From positions 1 through 5,449 of the forward strand of contig CALKOE010000361.1 of the NCBI GenBank assembly GCA_938091985.1: DNA of 5,449 bases. The letters are read 5' to 3'. Each line of letters opens with the position of its first letter. The stretch's first letter is position 1. A model generated the notes under the pieces. That model saw nothing but the letters and a program-made list of their open reading frames with translations, searched no databases and was not told the DNA's origin. This DNA comes from an uncultured Acidimicrobiales bacterium (GTDB lineage: Bacteria > Actinomycetota > Acidimicrobiia > Acidimicrobiales > Aldehydirespiratoraceae). This document shows, in pieces, positions 1-5,417 of the stretch. A program made the position numbers and the translations under genes.

Positions 1-695
1 CCCGCGAATCCACCATCCCGAAGGCCACATGCATCCGCATCCTTCGCGCCCTCGTCGACCAGGAACTGCTCGAGGTCGATCCCGACACCCGTCGCTACCG
101 CGTCTCGTTTGCCCTCATCGCACTCATGGCCGACCGGGTGCAAGCCGACGGTTCGATCGATCTTCTCCGCAACGAGCTCGTCCGGTTGGGCGCAAGCGCC
201 CACGAGACCGCAGGAATCGATCTCCTGATCGGCGACGACGTCGTGGTCGTGCTCCAGATCGAAGGCCCCCAGCTGATCAGCCAGACCAGCAAGCCGGTCC
301 CGCGGCGGCTCCCGATCTTGCGAACCTCGACGGGCAAGGCGTTCCTCGCCTGGCACCACGATCTGGCCACCGCCGGAGCGGTCGTCGACACGCTTACTCC
401 AGCAGAGCGAGCAGGTCTCGAGAAGGAGCTCGCCACAAACCGACAGCGCGGCTACGCGGTGGCCTTCGACGACCTCGACCCCGGTGCAGCGGCAATCGCC
501 GCGCCGGTCATGGTCCACGACACCATGATCTGCACGGTGTGGATCGGTGGCCCGACCTTTCGCATGACCCCGGCCGAGATCCCCAACCTCGCCGTCCATG
601 TGGTGGACTCGGCCAACCGCCTCGCGATCTTGCTCCGCACCGGGCAGGTCTCCCTCGACGATCTTCCATCCGCTCCACTGAGAGAAGTCTCATGA
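1..695 (+). CDS. IclR-family transcriptional regulator (5' end missing)
   Basis: One-component regulator that binds DNA with an N-terminal winged helix-turn-helix and senses a small metabolite with a C-terminal GAF-like effector domain. The frame is open from the left edge (first full codon at 3) and gives about 230 residues to the TGA at 693-695. IclR proteins are usually about 250 residues, so only roughly the first 20-40 are missing. The visible start (STIPKATCIRILRALVDQ, then LLEVDPDTRRYRVS) reads as the recognition helix and wing of the IclR HTH. The later RRLPILRTSTGKAFLAW stretch corresponds to the conserved effector-domain segment that usually reads like LHATALGKA. The ATG at 126 is internal to the domain and is not the start. 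The stop overlaps the next gene's ATG (ATGA), so the two are probably co-transcribed and translationally coupled. It likely controls this hydrolase unit, and IclR members may repress or activate. The ligand is unknown. Confidence 0.88.
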   Translation, partial: RESTIPKATCIRILRALVDQELLEVDPDTRRYRVSFALIALMADRVQADGSIDLLRNELVRLGASAHETAGIDLLIGDDVVVVLQIEGPQLISQTSKPVPRRLPILRTSTGKAFLAWHHDLATAGAVVDTLTPAERAGLEKELATNRQRGYAVAFDDLDPGAAAIAAPVMVHDTMICTVWIGGPTFRMTPAEIPNLAVHVVDSANRLAILLRTGQVSLDDLPSAPLREVS

Positions 696-1552
696 CGACG
701 ACCCGCATCGCATGCCTGCAGACCGAGCCAGTGCTCGGTGCCGTGACGCAAAACCTCGCCGACCAGGCGGTCGCCTGCGCCGAAGCCATCGCCAACGGCG
801 CCGACCTCCTCGTCCTGCCCGAGTGTTCGACCACCGGCTGGGCGTTCGAGAGCGTCGAGCAAGCCCACGAGGTGGCCGAACCGGTCCCCGACGGCGCCGC
901 GTGCCAGCAATGGTTGGCGCTGTGCCGCGACGAGGGTGTCCATCTCGTCGCCGGCGTGGTCGAGCGCGATGGCGATGACCTCTTCAACACCGCCGTCCTG
1001 ATGGGCCCCGACGGATTGATCGGGACCTACCGCAAGGCTCATACCTGGGCGCTCGAGAAGACCTTCTACGAACCAGGCGACCTCGGCGTCCCCGTCTACG
1101 ACACTCCGCTCGGCCGGATCGGCATGCACATTTGTTACGACTGCTGGTTCCCGGAATCGTTCCGGCTCATGGCCGCCCAAGGCGCGGACCTGATCTGTGC
1201 ACCGTCGAACTGGGTACCGGTCCCGACGCAACGAGATGACCTACCGGCCATGGCCAACCTGTTGTGCATGACCAACGCCCACACGAACCTCGTCTACGTC
1301 GCCGCGGCCGGGCGGGTCGGCGCCGACGGCGATCAGCCGTTCATCGGCCAGAGCATCATCGTCGATCACGCGGGCTGGCCGATCGCCGGCCCGGCCAGCG
1401 CTGAGCAACCCGAGATCATCTACGCCGACGTCGATCTCATCGGGTCGCGGGCGGAGCGCCACGGCAACCCGTTCAACCAACCTCTACGTGACCGGCGGCT
1501 CGACGTCTACGACGAGATGCTCGGCTCCAGCCACCCCGCGGGCGAATACTGA
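692..1552 (+). CDS. Nitrilase-superfamily carbon-nitrogen hydrolase (amidase/N-carbamoylase type)
   Basis: Cytosolic enzyme expected to hydrolyse a non-peptide C-N bond (amide, N-carbamoyl compound or nitrile) through a cysteine thioester. It is 286 residues, the normal size for a single-domain member. The full catalytic set is visible: Glu44 in LVLPECSTTGW, Lys115 in YRKAHTW, a second Glu at 122 in ALEKTFYEPG, and nucleophile Cys148 in GMHICYDCWFPE. The C-terminal strand region (DVDLIGSRAERHGNPF) is also typical. The ATG at 692 was chosen because the protein begins right at the first beta strand (RIACLQTEP) and overlaps the IclR stop by 4 bp; a weak purine run (GAGAGAAG) precedes it. The same frame stays open back to 29, but that extension overlaps the regulator and is arginine/proline-rich, so it is a shadow. 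The ICYD..FPE context favours the amidase/carbamoylase side of the superfamily over true nitrilases, but the substrate cannot be read from sequence. Confidence 0.92.
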   Translation: MTTTRIACLQTEPVLGAVTQNLADQAVACAEAIANGADLLVLPECSTTGWAFESVEQAHEVAEPVPDGAACQQWLALCRDEGVHLVAGVVERDGDDLFNTAVLMGPDGLIGTYRKAHTWALEKTFYEPGDLGVPVYDTPLGRIGMHICYDCWFPESFRLMAAQGADLICAPSNWVPVPTQRDDLPAMANLLCMTNAHTNLVYVAAAGRVGADGDQPFIGQSIIVDHAGWPIAGPASAEQPEIIYADVDLIGSRAERHGNPFNQPLRDRRLDVYDEMLGSSHPAGEY

Positions 1553-1563
1553 CGAGGGTCAGT
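1548..1563. terminator. Possible small bidirectional hairpin between convergent genes
   Basis: ACTGAC (1548-1553), a GAGG loop, then GTCAGT (1558-1563) form a perfect 6-bp stem. The stop codons of the two convergent genes lie within the two arms (TGA at 1550-1552 on plus; TGA at 1561-1559 on minus). Only 6 bp separate the genes. There is no flanking T-tract on either strand and the stem is short, so a role as a terminator for both transcripts is only a possibility. Confidence 0.25.
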
Positions 1564-2356
1564 TCGCGACTTGCTCGACCGATCGCAGCGCGTTGCGCAC
1601 CTCGTTGGTCTTGTCGAAGAAGGCTGCGTCGTTGCGAATGGCATCGCTGCGCTCGCCCAGGTCGATGTCGATCGTCGAGTGGATCTCCCCGGGCCGTGGC
1701 GACATCACGACGACCCGTGACGACAGATACACCGCCTCGGCGATCGAGTGCGTGACGAAGATGATGGTGGTGTCGAGCTCCTCATAGATGCGCAGGAGCT
1801 CCGCCTGCATGTGTTCACGAGTCATCTCGTCGAGCGCGCCAAACGGCTCGTCCATCAACAAGAGCTTCGGCTCGAAGGTGAGGCAGCGAGCTATCGCTAC
1901 GCGCTGCTGCATGCCACCTGAGAGGTGGAAGGGGTAGTGCGATCCGAATTCCTCGAGCTTCACGAGCTCGAGCATCTGCTCGCTGCGCTCGCGCCGGTCC
2001 GCCTTGGACCAGCCCTTGAGCTCGAGCGGCAGCTCGATGTTGGCTCGGACGGTGCGCCAGTCGAAGAGGCCCGCCTTCTGGAAAGCCATGGCGTGGTCCT
2101 GGTCGAGCCGCGCCTGCGGCGCCGGCTTGCCGAAGACCGACGCAGTGCCCCGGCTCGGGGGCAAGAGATCGGCGATGACTCGCAGCAAGGTGGACTTGCC
2201 GCAACCCGAAGGCCCGATCAGCGAGACGAACTCGCCCTGGCCAACGGTGAGGTCGATACCACGCAGAGCCTCGACGGCGTTGGCCGCTCCTTCGTTGAAG
2301 ACCTTGTCGACGCCAACGAGTTCGACTGCGGGAGCAGCCGGGTCGATAGAGGTCAT
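1559..2356 (-). CDS. ABC transporter ATP-binding protein, NitT/TauT (nitrate/sulfonate/taurine/pyrimidine) type
   Basis: ATPase subunit that would drive import of a small organic or inorganic anion-like solute at the inner face of the membrane. It is 265 residues, normal for the SsuB/TauB/ThiZ-like group. All motifs are intact: Walker A GPSGCGKST (48-56), Q-loop Gln93 in AFQKAGLFDWRTV, signature LSGGMQQR (145-152), Walker B LLLMDE (165-170), D-loop ALD (174-176), and switch His203 in VTHS. The FQ..GLFDWRTV segment is characteristic of this import group. The ATG at 2356 was chosen because it overlaps the upstream gene's TGA by 4 bp and starts just before the first strand; the frame extends to 2620, but that part overlaps the decarboxylase-family gene and is non-protein-like. 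It is the last gene of the minus-strand run. No permease or solute-binding protein lies in the window, so its partners must be encoded elsewhere, and the solute is undetermined. Confidence 0.93.
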   Translation of the reverse strand: MTSIDPAAPAVELVGVDKVFNEGAANAVEALRGIDLTVGQGEFVSLIGPSGCGKSTLLRVIADLLPPSRGTASVFGKPAPQARLDQDHAMAFQKAGLFDWRTVRANIELPLELKGWSKADRRERSEQMLELVKLEEFGSHYPFHLSGGMQQRVAIARCLTFEPKLLLMDEPFGALDEMTREHMQAELLRIYEELDTTIIFVTHSIAEAVYLSSRVVVMSPRPGEIHSTIDIDLGERSDAIRNDAAFFDKTNEVRNALRSVEQVAN

Positions 2357-2763
2357 GCGGATTCCCCGTCCATCATGTCGTCGGGAACGATCCCGAGATC
2401 GTTGAGTACCTCGCGGGCCAGGCGGAATGCCTCGACGCCTGCAGGAACGCCGGCGTAGACCGACACCTGCATGAGCGTGTCGCGAATCTCCTCGAGTGTG
2501 CAGCCGTTTCCGATCGCGGCTCGCAGATGCGTCTTGAACTCGTGTGAACGGTTGAGCGCCGAGAGGATGCAGAGGTTGTTGAGGCTCCGCTGCTTGTCGG
2601 TGAGCACCGACCGCGTCCACACGCCGCCCCAGCAGTACTCCGTCACCGTTTCCTGGAACTCGCGGTTGAACGAATCGACACCGGCAAACGCCCGGTCGAC
2701 GTACTCGTCGCCGAGCACCCGACGACGAGCGGCCATGCCTTCGTCGAACTTCGAATCGGTCAC
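2353..2763 (-). CDS. Carboxymuconolactone decarboxylase family protein (PcaC-like)
   Basis: Small all-helical protein of 136 residues, the size of 4-carboxymuconolactone decarboxylase PcaC, which decarboxylates gamma-carboxymuconolactone to beta-ketoadipate enol-lactone in protocatechuate breakdown. The family pattern is clear: GMAARRRVLGDEYVDRA at 9-25, EFQETVTEYCWGGVW at 35-49, the LNNLCILSALNRSHEFKTHL helix (61-80), and EEIRDTLMQVSVYAGVPAG at 91-109, followed by VEAFRLAREV. There is no CxxC pair, which argues against an AhpD-like peroxidase role. The start is a GTG at 2763 with a GAGGT site upstream; the only nearby in-frame ATG (Met10) would cut into the conserved region. Its TGA overlaps the ABC ATPase start, so the two are likely translationally coupled. 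No other protocatechuate-pathway gene is in the window, so the true substrate may differ from that of PcaC. Confidence 0.88.
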   Translation of the reverse strand: MTDSKFDEGMAARRRVLGDEYVDRAFAGVDSFNREFQETVTEYCWGGVWTRSVLTDKQRSLNNLCILSALNRSHEFKTHLRAAIGNGCTLEEIRDTLMQVSVYAGVPAGVEAFRLAREVLNDLGIVPDDMMDGESA

Positions 2764-2768
2764 GCGCT

Positions 2769-2773
2769 ACCTC
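2769..2773 (-). promoter_or_regulatory. Ribosome binding site supporting the GTG start at 2763
   Basis: Read on the minus strand, GAGGT lies 5 nt before the GTG. This site decides in favour of the GTG start for the decarboxylase-family gene over the internal ATG at codon 10. Confidence 0.6.
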
Positions 2774-2844
2774 GCTTCGAGCTGATCGGCGTCACCATGC
2801 CGCACCGCTGTTTCCGCGAGTGAGGGCGCAACGCTCGTGCCCGC

Positions 2845-3606
2845 TCAGGCCGACTCGCCGTCTCGCGGCGCCATGACCGTGTCGGTGTCGAGCGTTGCCG
2901 GGAGATTGCTGGCCCGGATTCGCTCGGCAAACGAGTAGTCGAGCGGGGCAATGCCATCGAACGGCGCGTCGAGCGCGATCTCGGCGCTCTCTGCATAGGG
3001 AGCGGCATCGCGAATGGCCAAGGTGACATCGGCCGTGACGCCCGACAGCAGATAGATGTCGGCCTCGAGTCCAGGGAAGAACCGGCTCGTGTACGACATC
3101 ACGCCGTGGACCCCGTCAACCGCTACGGCACGCTCGGCTGCCGCCCGGGCGTCGCCATCGCCACGACGCAGCACCACGCGGATGCCCGTGTGGCCAACGT
3201 GGGGCACGTCGCGGTCATCGAGGCGCAACGCCGGATCGCCGACGACCCACGAGAGATCCATGGCGTCGCCGGTGCGAACAGTGCGACGGCCCGCACCTTC
3301 CATGCGACCGCCGGCCTCGAGGACCTCACGGAACTCGGTCATCGCCTGGATCGCGTCACCGGGATCAACCGAGGTGAGATAGATCGTGACGTTGACACCC
3401 TTGCCATCGTCGAAGCCCGGGTAGGTGCCCGTCGTCGGAAGCCGGATGTCGTGCAACTCGGGCGGAGCGACATAACGACAGCCCGCGGCGATCTCCGGCA
3501 TCGCGATGTTGGGCGGCAGATGCTCGAGGTCGTACCAGCGATTCCAGCTCTCGATGTTGTCGTGGTCGGTGTCGAGCGCCGTGAAGATGATGCCTTTGGC
3601 TTCCAT
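2845..3606 (-). CDS. Uncharacterised protein with dimeric alpha-beta barrel (EthD-like) N-terminal domain, probably two barrel repeats
   Basis: Predicted soluble protein of 253 residues that I cannot assign to a named enzyme. The start (GIIFTALDTDHDNIESWNRW, continuing YDLEHLPPNIAMPEIAAG and CRYVAP, to residue 48) has the pattern of dimeric alpha-beta barrel proteins such as EthD-like and NIPSNAP-like families: a first strand, then a helix with W-Y-D-x-E-H, then a strand after a proline-containing turn. VNVTIYLTSV (71-80) would be the partner strand. A second strand-helix-strand unit seems to begin at HVGHTGIRVVLRR (136-148) and run through IYLLSGV (184-190), suggesting an internal duplication that forms a barrel within one chain. 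No signal peptide or membrane segment is seen. The ATG at 3606 has a GGGAG site 6 nt upstream. It sits 81 bp before the decarboxylase-family gene and 43 bp after the phosphatase gene. Muconolactone isomerase shares this general fold, so a lactone or ring-cleavage product role is possible but not shown. Confidence 0.8.
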   Translation of the reverse strand: MEAKGIIFTALDTDHDNIESWNRWYDLEHLPPNIAMPEIAAGCRYVAPPELHDIRLPTTGTYPGFDDGKGVNVTIYLTSVDPGDAIQAMTEFREVLEAGGRMEGAGRRTVRTGDAMDLSWVVGDPALRLDDRDVPHVGHTGIRVVLRRGDGDARAAAERAVAVDGVHGVMSYTSRFFPGLEADIYLLSGVTADVTLAIRDAAPYAESAEIALDAPFDGIAPLDYSFAERIRASNLPATLDTDTVMAPRDGESA

Positions 3607-3612
3607 GACCTG

Positions 3613-3617
3613 CTCCC
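3613..3617 (-). promoter_or_regulatory. Ribosome binding site of the barrel-domain gene
   Basis: On the minus strand GGGAG is followed by a 6-nt spacer and the ATG at 3606. It directly abuts the heptamer repeat tract at 3620-3647. Confidence 0.6.
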
Positions 3618-3619
3618 TG

Positions 3620-3647
3620 TCTCTGGCTTCTGGTCTCTGGTCTCTCG
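3620..3647. repeat. Heptanucleotide tandem repeat, about four units
   Basis: The plus strand shows four consecutive 7-mers: TCTCTGG, CTTCTGG, TCTCTGG, TCTCTCG. On the minus strand these read as CCAGAGA-type units. The tract fills most of the 43-bp gap between the phosphatase stop (3650) and the barrel-domain gene's ribosome site. It is noncoding, and the 7-bp period does not keep a reading frame. The function is unknown. Confidence 0.7.
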
Positions 3648-3649
3648 CC

Positions 3650-4270
3650 CTACTTCTCGAAGAGGGGGATGTGGGCGTCGCCCAGAAAGTGTGTCTCGTT
3701 GAAGCTTCGCACGGTGACGGAGTCGCTCGAGGCCGAGGCGAGGACCCGAGTGACCCCTGCGTAGTCCGGCACGAACCGAAGCGTGTCGTCGATGCCGAGC
3801 ATCTGAGCGAACCAGACCGACGTGACCATGCCGTGGCAGAACACCGCGACCCGGTGACCCGAGTTGTCGGCGACGATCTGCGCGAACGCGGACTGGACGC
3901 CCGTCATCCAGTCGCGCTTCTCGTCTTCGTCGAGCACGCTCAACGGGTCGGCCCACGCCTCGTCGGTGCCACCGTCTCTGATCAGTTGCTGAGTGACTTC
4001 AGCCGGAACGTAGGTCGAGTCGTGACGGTCGTACTCGGCGACACCATCCACCACGATCGGTTCGAGGCCAAGCATCCGTGCCAGCGGTGCGGCCGTCTGG
4101 CGAGCGCGTGCCAGCGGACTCGTGACGACCACGTCGACCCCCATCGAGGCCAAGTACTCGCCCACCCGCTCGGCCTGGCGATGGCCGATCTCAGCGAGGT
4201 CGGGATCGGCCGCTCCCGCTGCGTCTTCGATGTGTTCAGGCCGTCCGTGACGGACGATCACAAGTTCCAT
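3650..4270 (-). CDS. Histidine phosphatase superfamily protein (phosphoglycerate mutase-like, branch 1)
   Basis: Phosphohydrolase of 206 residues using a phosphohistidine intermediate. The N-terminal MELVIVRHGRPEH carries the RHG motif (Arg7, nucleophile His8). SPLARARQTA (51-60) supplies the conserved Arg55 phosphate pocket, Glu79 in DGVAEYD is placed for the acid/base role, and VAVFCHGMV contains the second catalytic His146. The set is complete, so it should be active. The ATG at 4270 starts directly at the first strand and has a very good GGGGAGGA ribosome site 7 nt upstream; a longer frame runs to 4480 but lies antisense to the dehydrogenase gene. It is the first gene of the minus-strand run, ends with TAG, and lies 43 bp before the barrel-domain gene. 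Members act on sugar phosphates, nucleotides, phosphoproteins and cofactor precursors; nothing here identifies the substrate. Its presence in an apparent catabolic operon is unexplained. Confidence 0.9.
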   Translation of the reverse strand: MELVIVRHGRPEHIEDAAGAADPDLAEIGHRQAERVGEYLASMGVDVVVTSPLARARQTAAPLARMLGLEPIVVDGVAEYDRHDSTYVPAEVTQQLIRDGGTDEAWADPLSVLDEDEKRDWMTGVQSAFAQIVADNSGHRVAVFCHGMVTSVWFAQMLGIDDTLRFVPDYAGVTRVLASASSDSVTVRSFNETHFLGDAHIPLFEK

Positions 4271-4325
4271 TCCGTATTCCTCCCCGCATTCCACCAACCC
4301 GTGCGTGCTGCGCGACACTAACGAG
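4271..4325. promoter_or_regulatory. Divergent intergenic region, presumed promoter region for both directions
   Basis: These 55 bp separate two divergently read genes, so promoters for the minus-strand run and for the dehydrogenase should lie here or extend into the coding ends. I could not pick out a convincing -10/-35 pair or an operator palindrome on either strand. The call rests on gene orientation alone. Confidence 0.4.
4278..4285 (-). promoter_or_regulatory. Strong ribosome binding site of the phosphatase gene
   Basis: Read on the minus strand, GGGGAGGA precedes the ATG at 4270 with a 7-nt spacer. It is the best Shine-Dalgarno match I see in the window and fixes the phosphatase start. 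Confidence 0.75.
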
Positions 4326-5414
4326 ATGCAGGGACTCATCCTCGAAGGAACCACCGAAGACAGCGTTCGTCTCTCCGACGACATCTCGCACAGCAACACC
4401 GACCTGGCTCCCCGCCAGGTCCGGGTCGAGATCAAGGCCGCGGGCGTCTGTGGCTCCGACCTCAGCTGCGTCCACGGCAAGTACTACATGCCGACGCCGC
4501 TTGTGCCTGGCCACGAAGCGGCCGGCGTCGTCGTCGAGGTCGGCGCGGCTGTCACCTACTGCGCCGTTGGTGACCACGTGATCTTGTCGACGTTCAGCAA
4601 CTGCGGACACTGCTCCGACTGCGAGAGCGGCAACCCCGGCAACTGCGCCGTCTCCATGGGCAACCTCACCCAGCCCTACAGCGAAGGCGACCAGGCCCTC
4701 TACAACTTCGCCGGCATCGGTGCGTTCGTCCAAGAGACCATCGTCAGCGAAAACCAGTGCATCCCGATTCCGGCAGAGATGCCCCTCACTTCTGCCGCGC
4801 TCATCGGCTGCGGCGTGATGACCGGCACCGGCGCGGTGTTCAACCGGGCCAACCTCCAGATCGGCGACACCTGTGTGGTGATCGGCGCCGGCGGTGTCGG
4901 TCTCAACGTCATCCAGGCCGCCAAGCTCTGCGGCGCCTCGCAGATCATCGCCGTCGACCGCATTCCCGAGAAGGAAGCCTTCGCCACCGACTTCGGGGCG
5001 ACCGACTTCATCCTCGCCGACGAGGGCGTCGACGTGATCCAAGAAGTGATCAAGATGACCGGACGCGGCGTCGACCACGCGTTCGAGGTCGTGGGCAGCA
5101 CCAAGTTGCTGGCCGATTGCCTCACGATGACCCGCCCGGGCGGCAACATCTGCGCCGTGGGCGTGCCCGACCTCACCGCCGAGGTGACGTATGGCTTCCA
5201 GCAGCTCCATCAGAACAAGAACCTGATGGGTATTCGCGCCGGTGGCGCTCGCCCTCGCAAGGACTTCCCGATGTTGGCCGACCTCTACATGAAGGGGAAG
5301 CTGAAGCTCGACGAACTCGTCAGCAACACTGCGGGCCTTGACGGCCTCCAGGGCGCATTCGACGCCATCAAAGAGGGCAAAGAAGCCCGCACCGTCCTGC
5401 TCCCCAACGGCTAA
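4326..5414 (+). CDS. Zinc-dependent alcohol dehydrogenase, class III-like MDR family
   Basis: NAD-dependent oxidoreductase of 362 residues in the medium-chain dehydrogenase family, expected to interconvert an alcohol and an aldehyde or ketone in the cytosol. Catalytic zinc ligands are visible: Cys42 in VCGSDLS, His63-Glu64 in PGHEAAG, and Cys162 in IGCGVMTGTGA. The structural zinc lobe has Cys93, Cys96, Cys99 and Cys107. The Rossmann motif GAGGVG is at 187-192, and Asp211 at the end of the second strand (IIAVDRIPEK) favours NAD over NADP. The ALIGCGVMTGTGAVFN and GARPRKDFPMLADLYMKGKL segments place it near the class III/formaldehyde dehydrogenase-like group (COG1062 type), but the substrate may be another alcohol. 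I prefer the ATG at 4326; a GTG at 4305 would add seven residues without a better ribosome site, and both have weak sites. Transcribed divergently from the phosphatase-led run. Confidence 0.93.
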   Translation: MQGLILEGTTEDSVRLSDDISHSNTDLAPRQVRVEIKAAGVCGSDLSCVHGKYYMPTPLVPGHEAAGVVVEVGAAVTYCAVGDHVILSTFSNCGHCSDCESGNPGNCAVSMGNLTQPYSEGDQALYNFAGIGAFVQETIVSENQCIPIPAEMPLTSAALIGCGVMTGTGAVFNRANLQIGDTCVVIGAGGVGLNVIQAAKLCGASQIIAVDRIPEKEAFATDFGATDFILADEGVDVIQEVIKMTGRGVDHAFEVVGSTKLLADCLTMTRPGGNICAVGVPDLTAEVTYGFQQLHQNKNLMGIRAGGARPRKDFPMLADLYMKGKLKLDELVSNTAGLDGLQGAFDAIKEGKEARTVLLPNG

Positions 5415-5417
5415 CCC

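Noticed and set aside
29..691. Open-frame extension upstream of the nitrilase gene (about 221 codons)
   Set aside because: It overlaps the IclR gene in another frame, is arginine/proline-rich and low in complexity, and the nitrilase domain begins only at 692.
452..1231. 259-codon open frame antisense to the IclR and nitrilase genes
   Set aside because: It spans the boundary of two well-supported genes on the other strand and resembles no family.
2357..2620. Open-frame extension upstream of the ABC ATPase
   Set aside because: It is out of frame with the PcaC-like gene it overlaps, is Arg/His-rich, and matches no ABC domain; the ATGA overlap at 2353-2356 gives a better start.
2760..2798. Possible 12-residue leader peptide on the minus strand (ATG at 2798) overlapping the GTG start of the PcaC-like gene
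   Set aside because: It is too short to support, has no clear ribosome site of its own, and shows no attenuator-like codon run.
3506..4321. 271-codon plus-strand open frame opposite the phosphatase and barrel-protein genes
   Set aside because: It crosses the noncoding heptamer repeat and shadows two supported minus-strand genes.
4305..4325. GTG start at 4305 for the alcohol dehydrogenase
   Set aside because: It would add MLRDTNE ahead of the first strand without a Shine-Dalgarno site; family alignment by eye favours the ATG at 4326.
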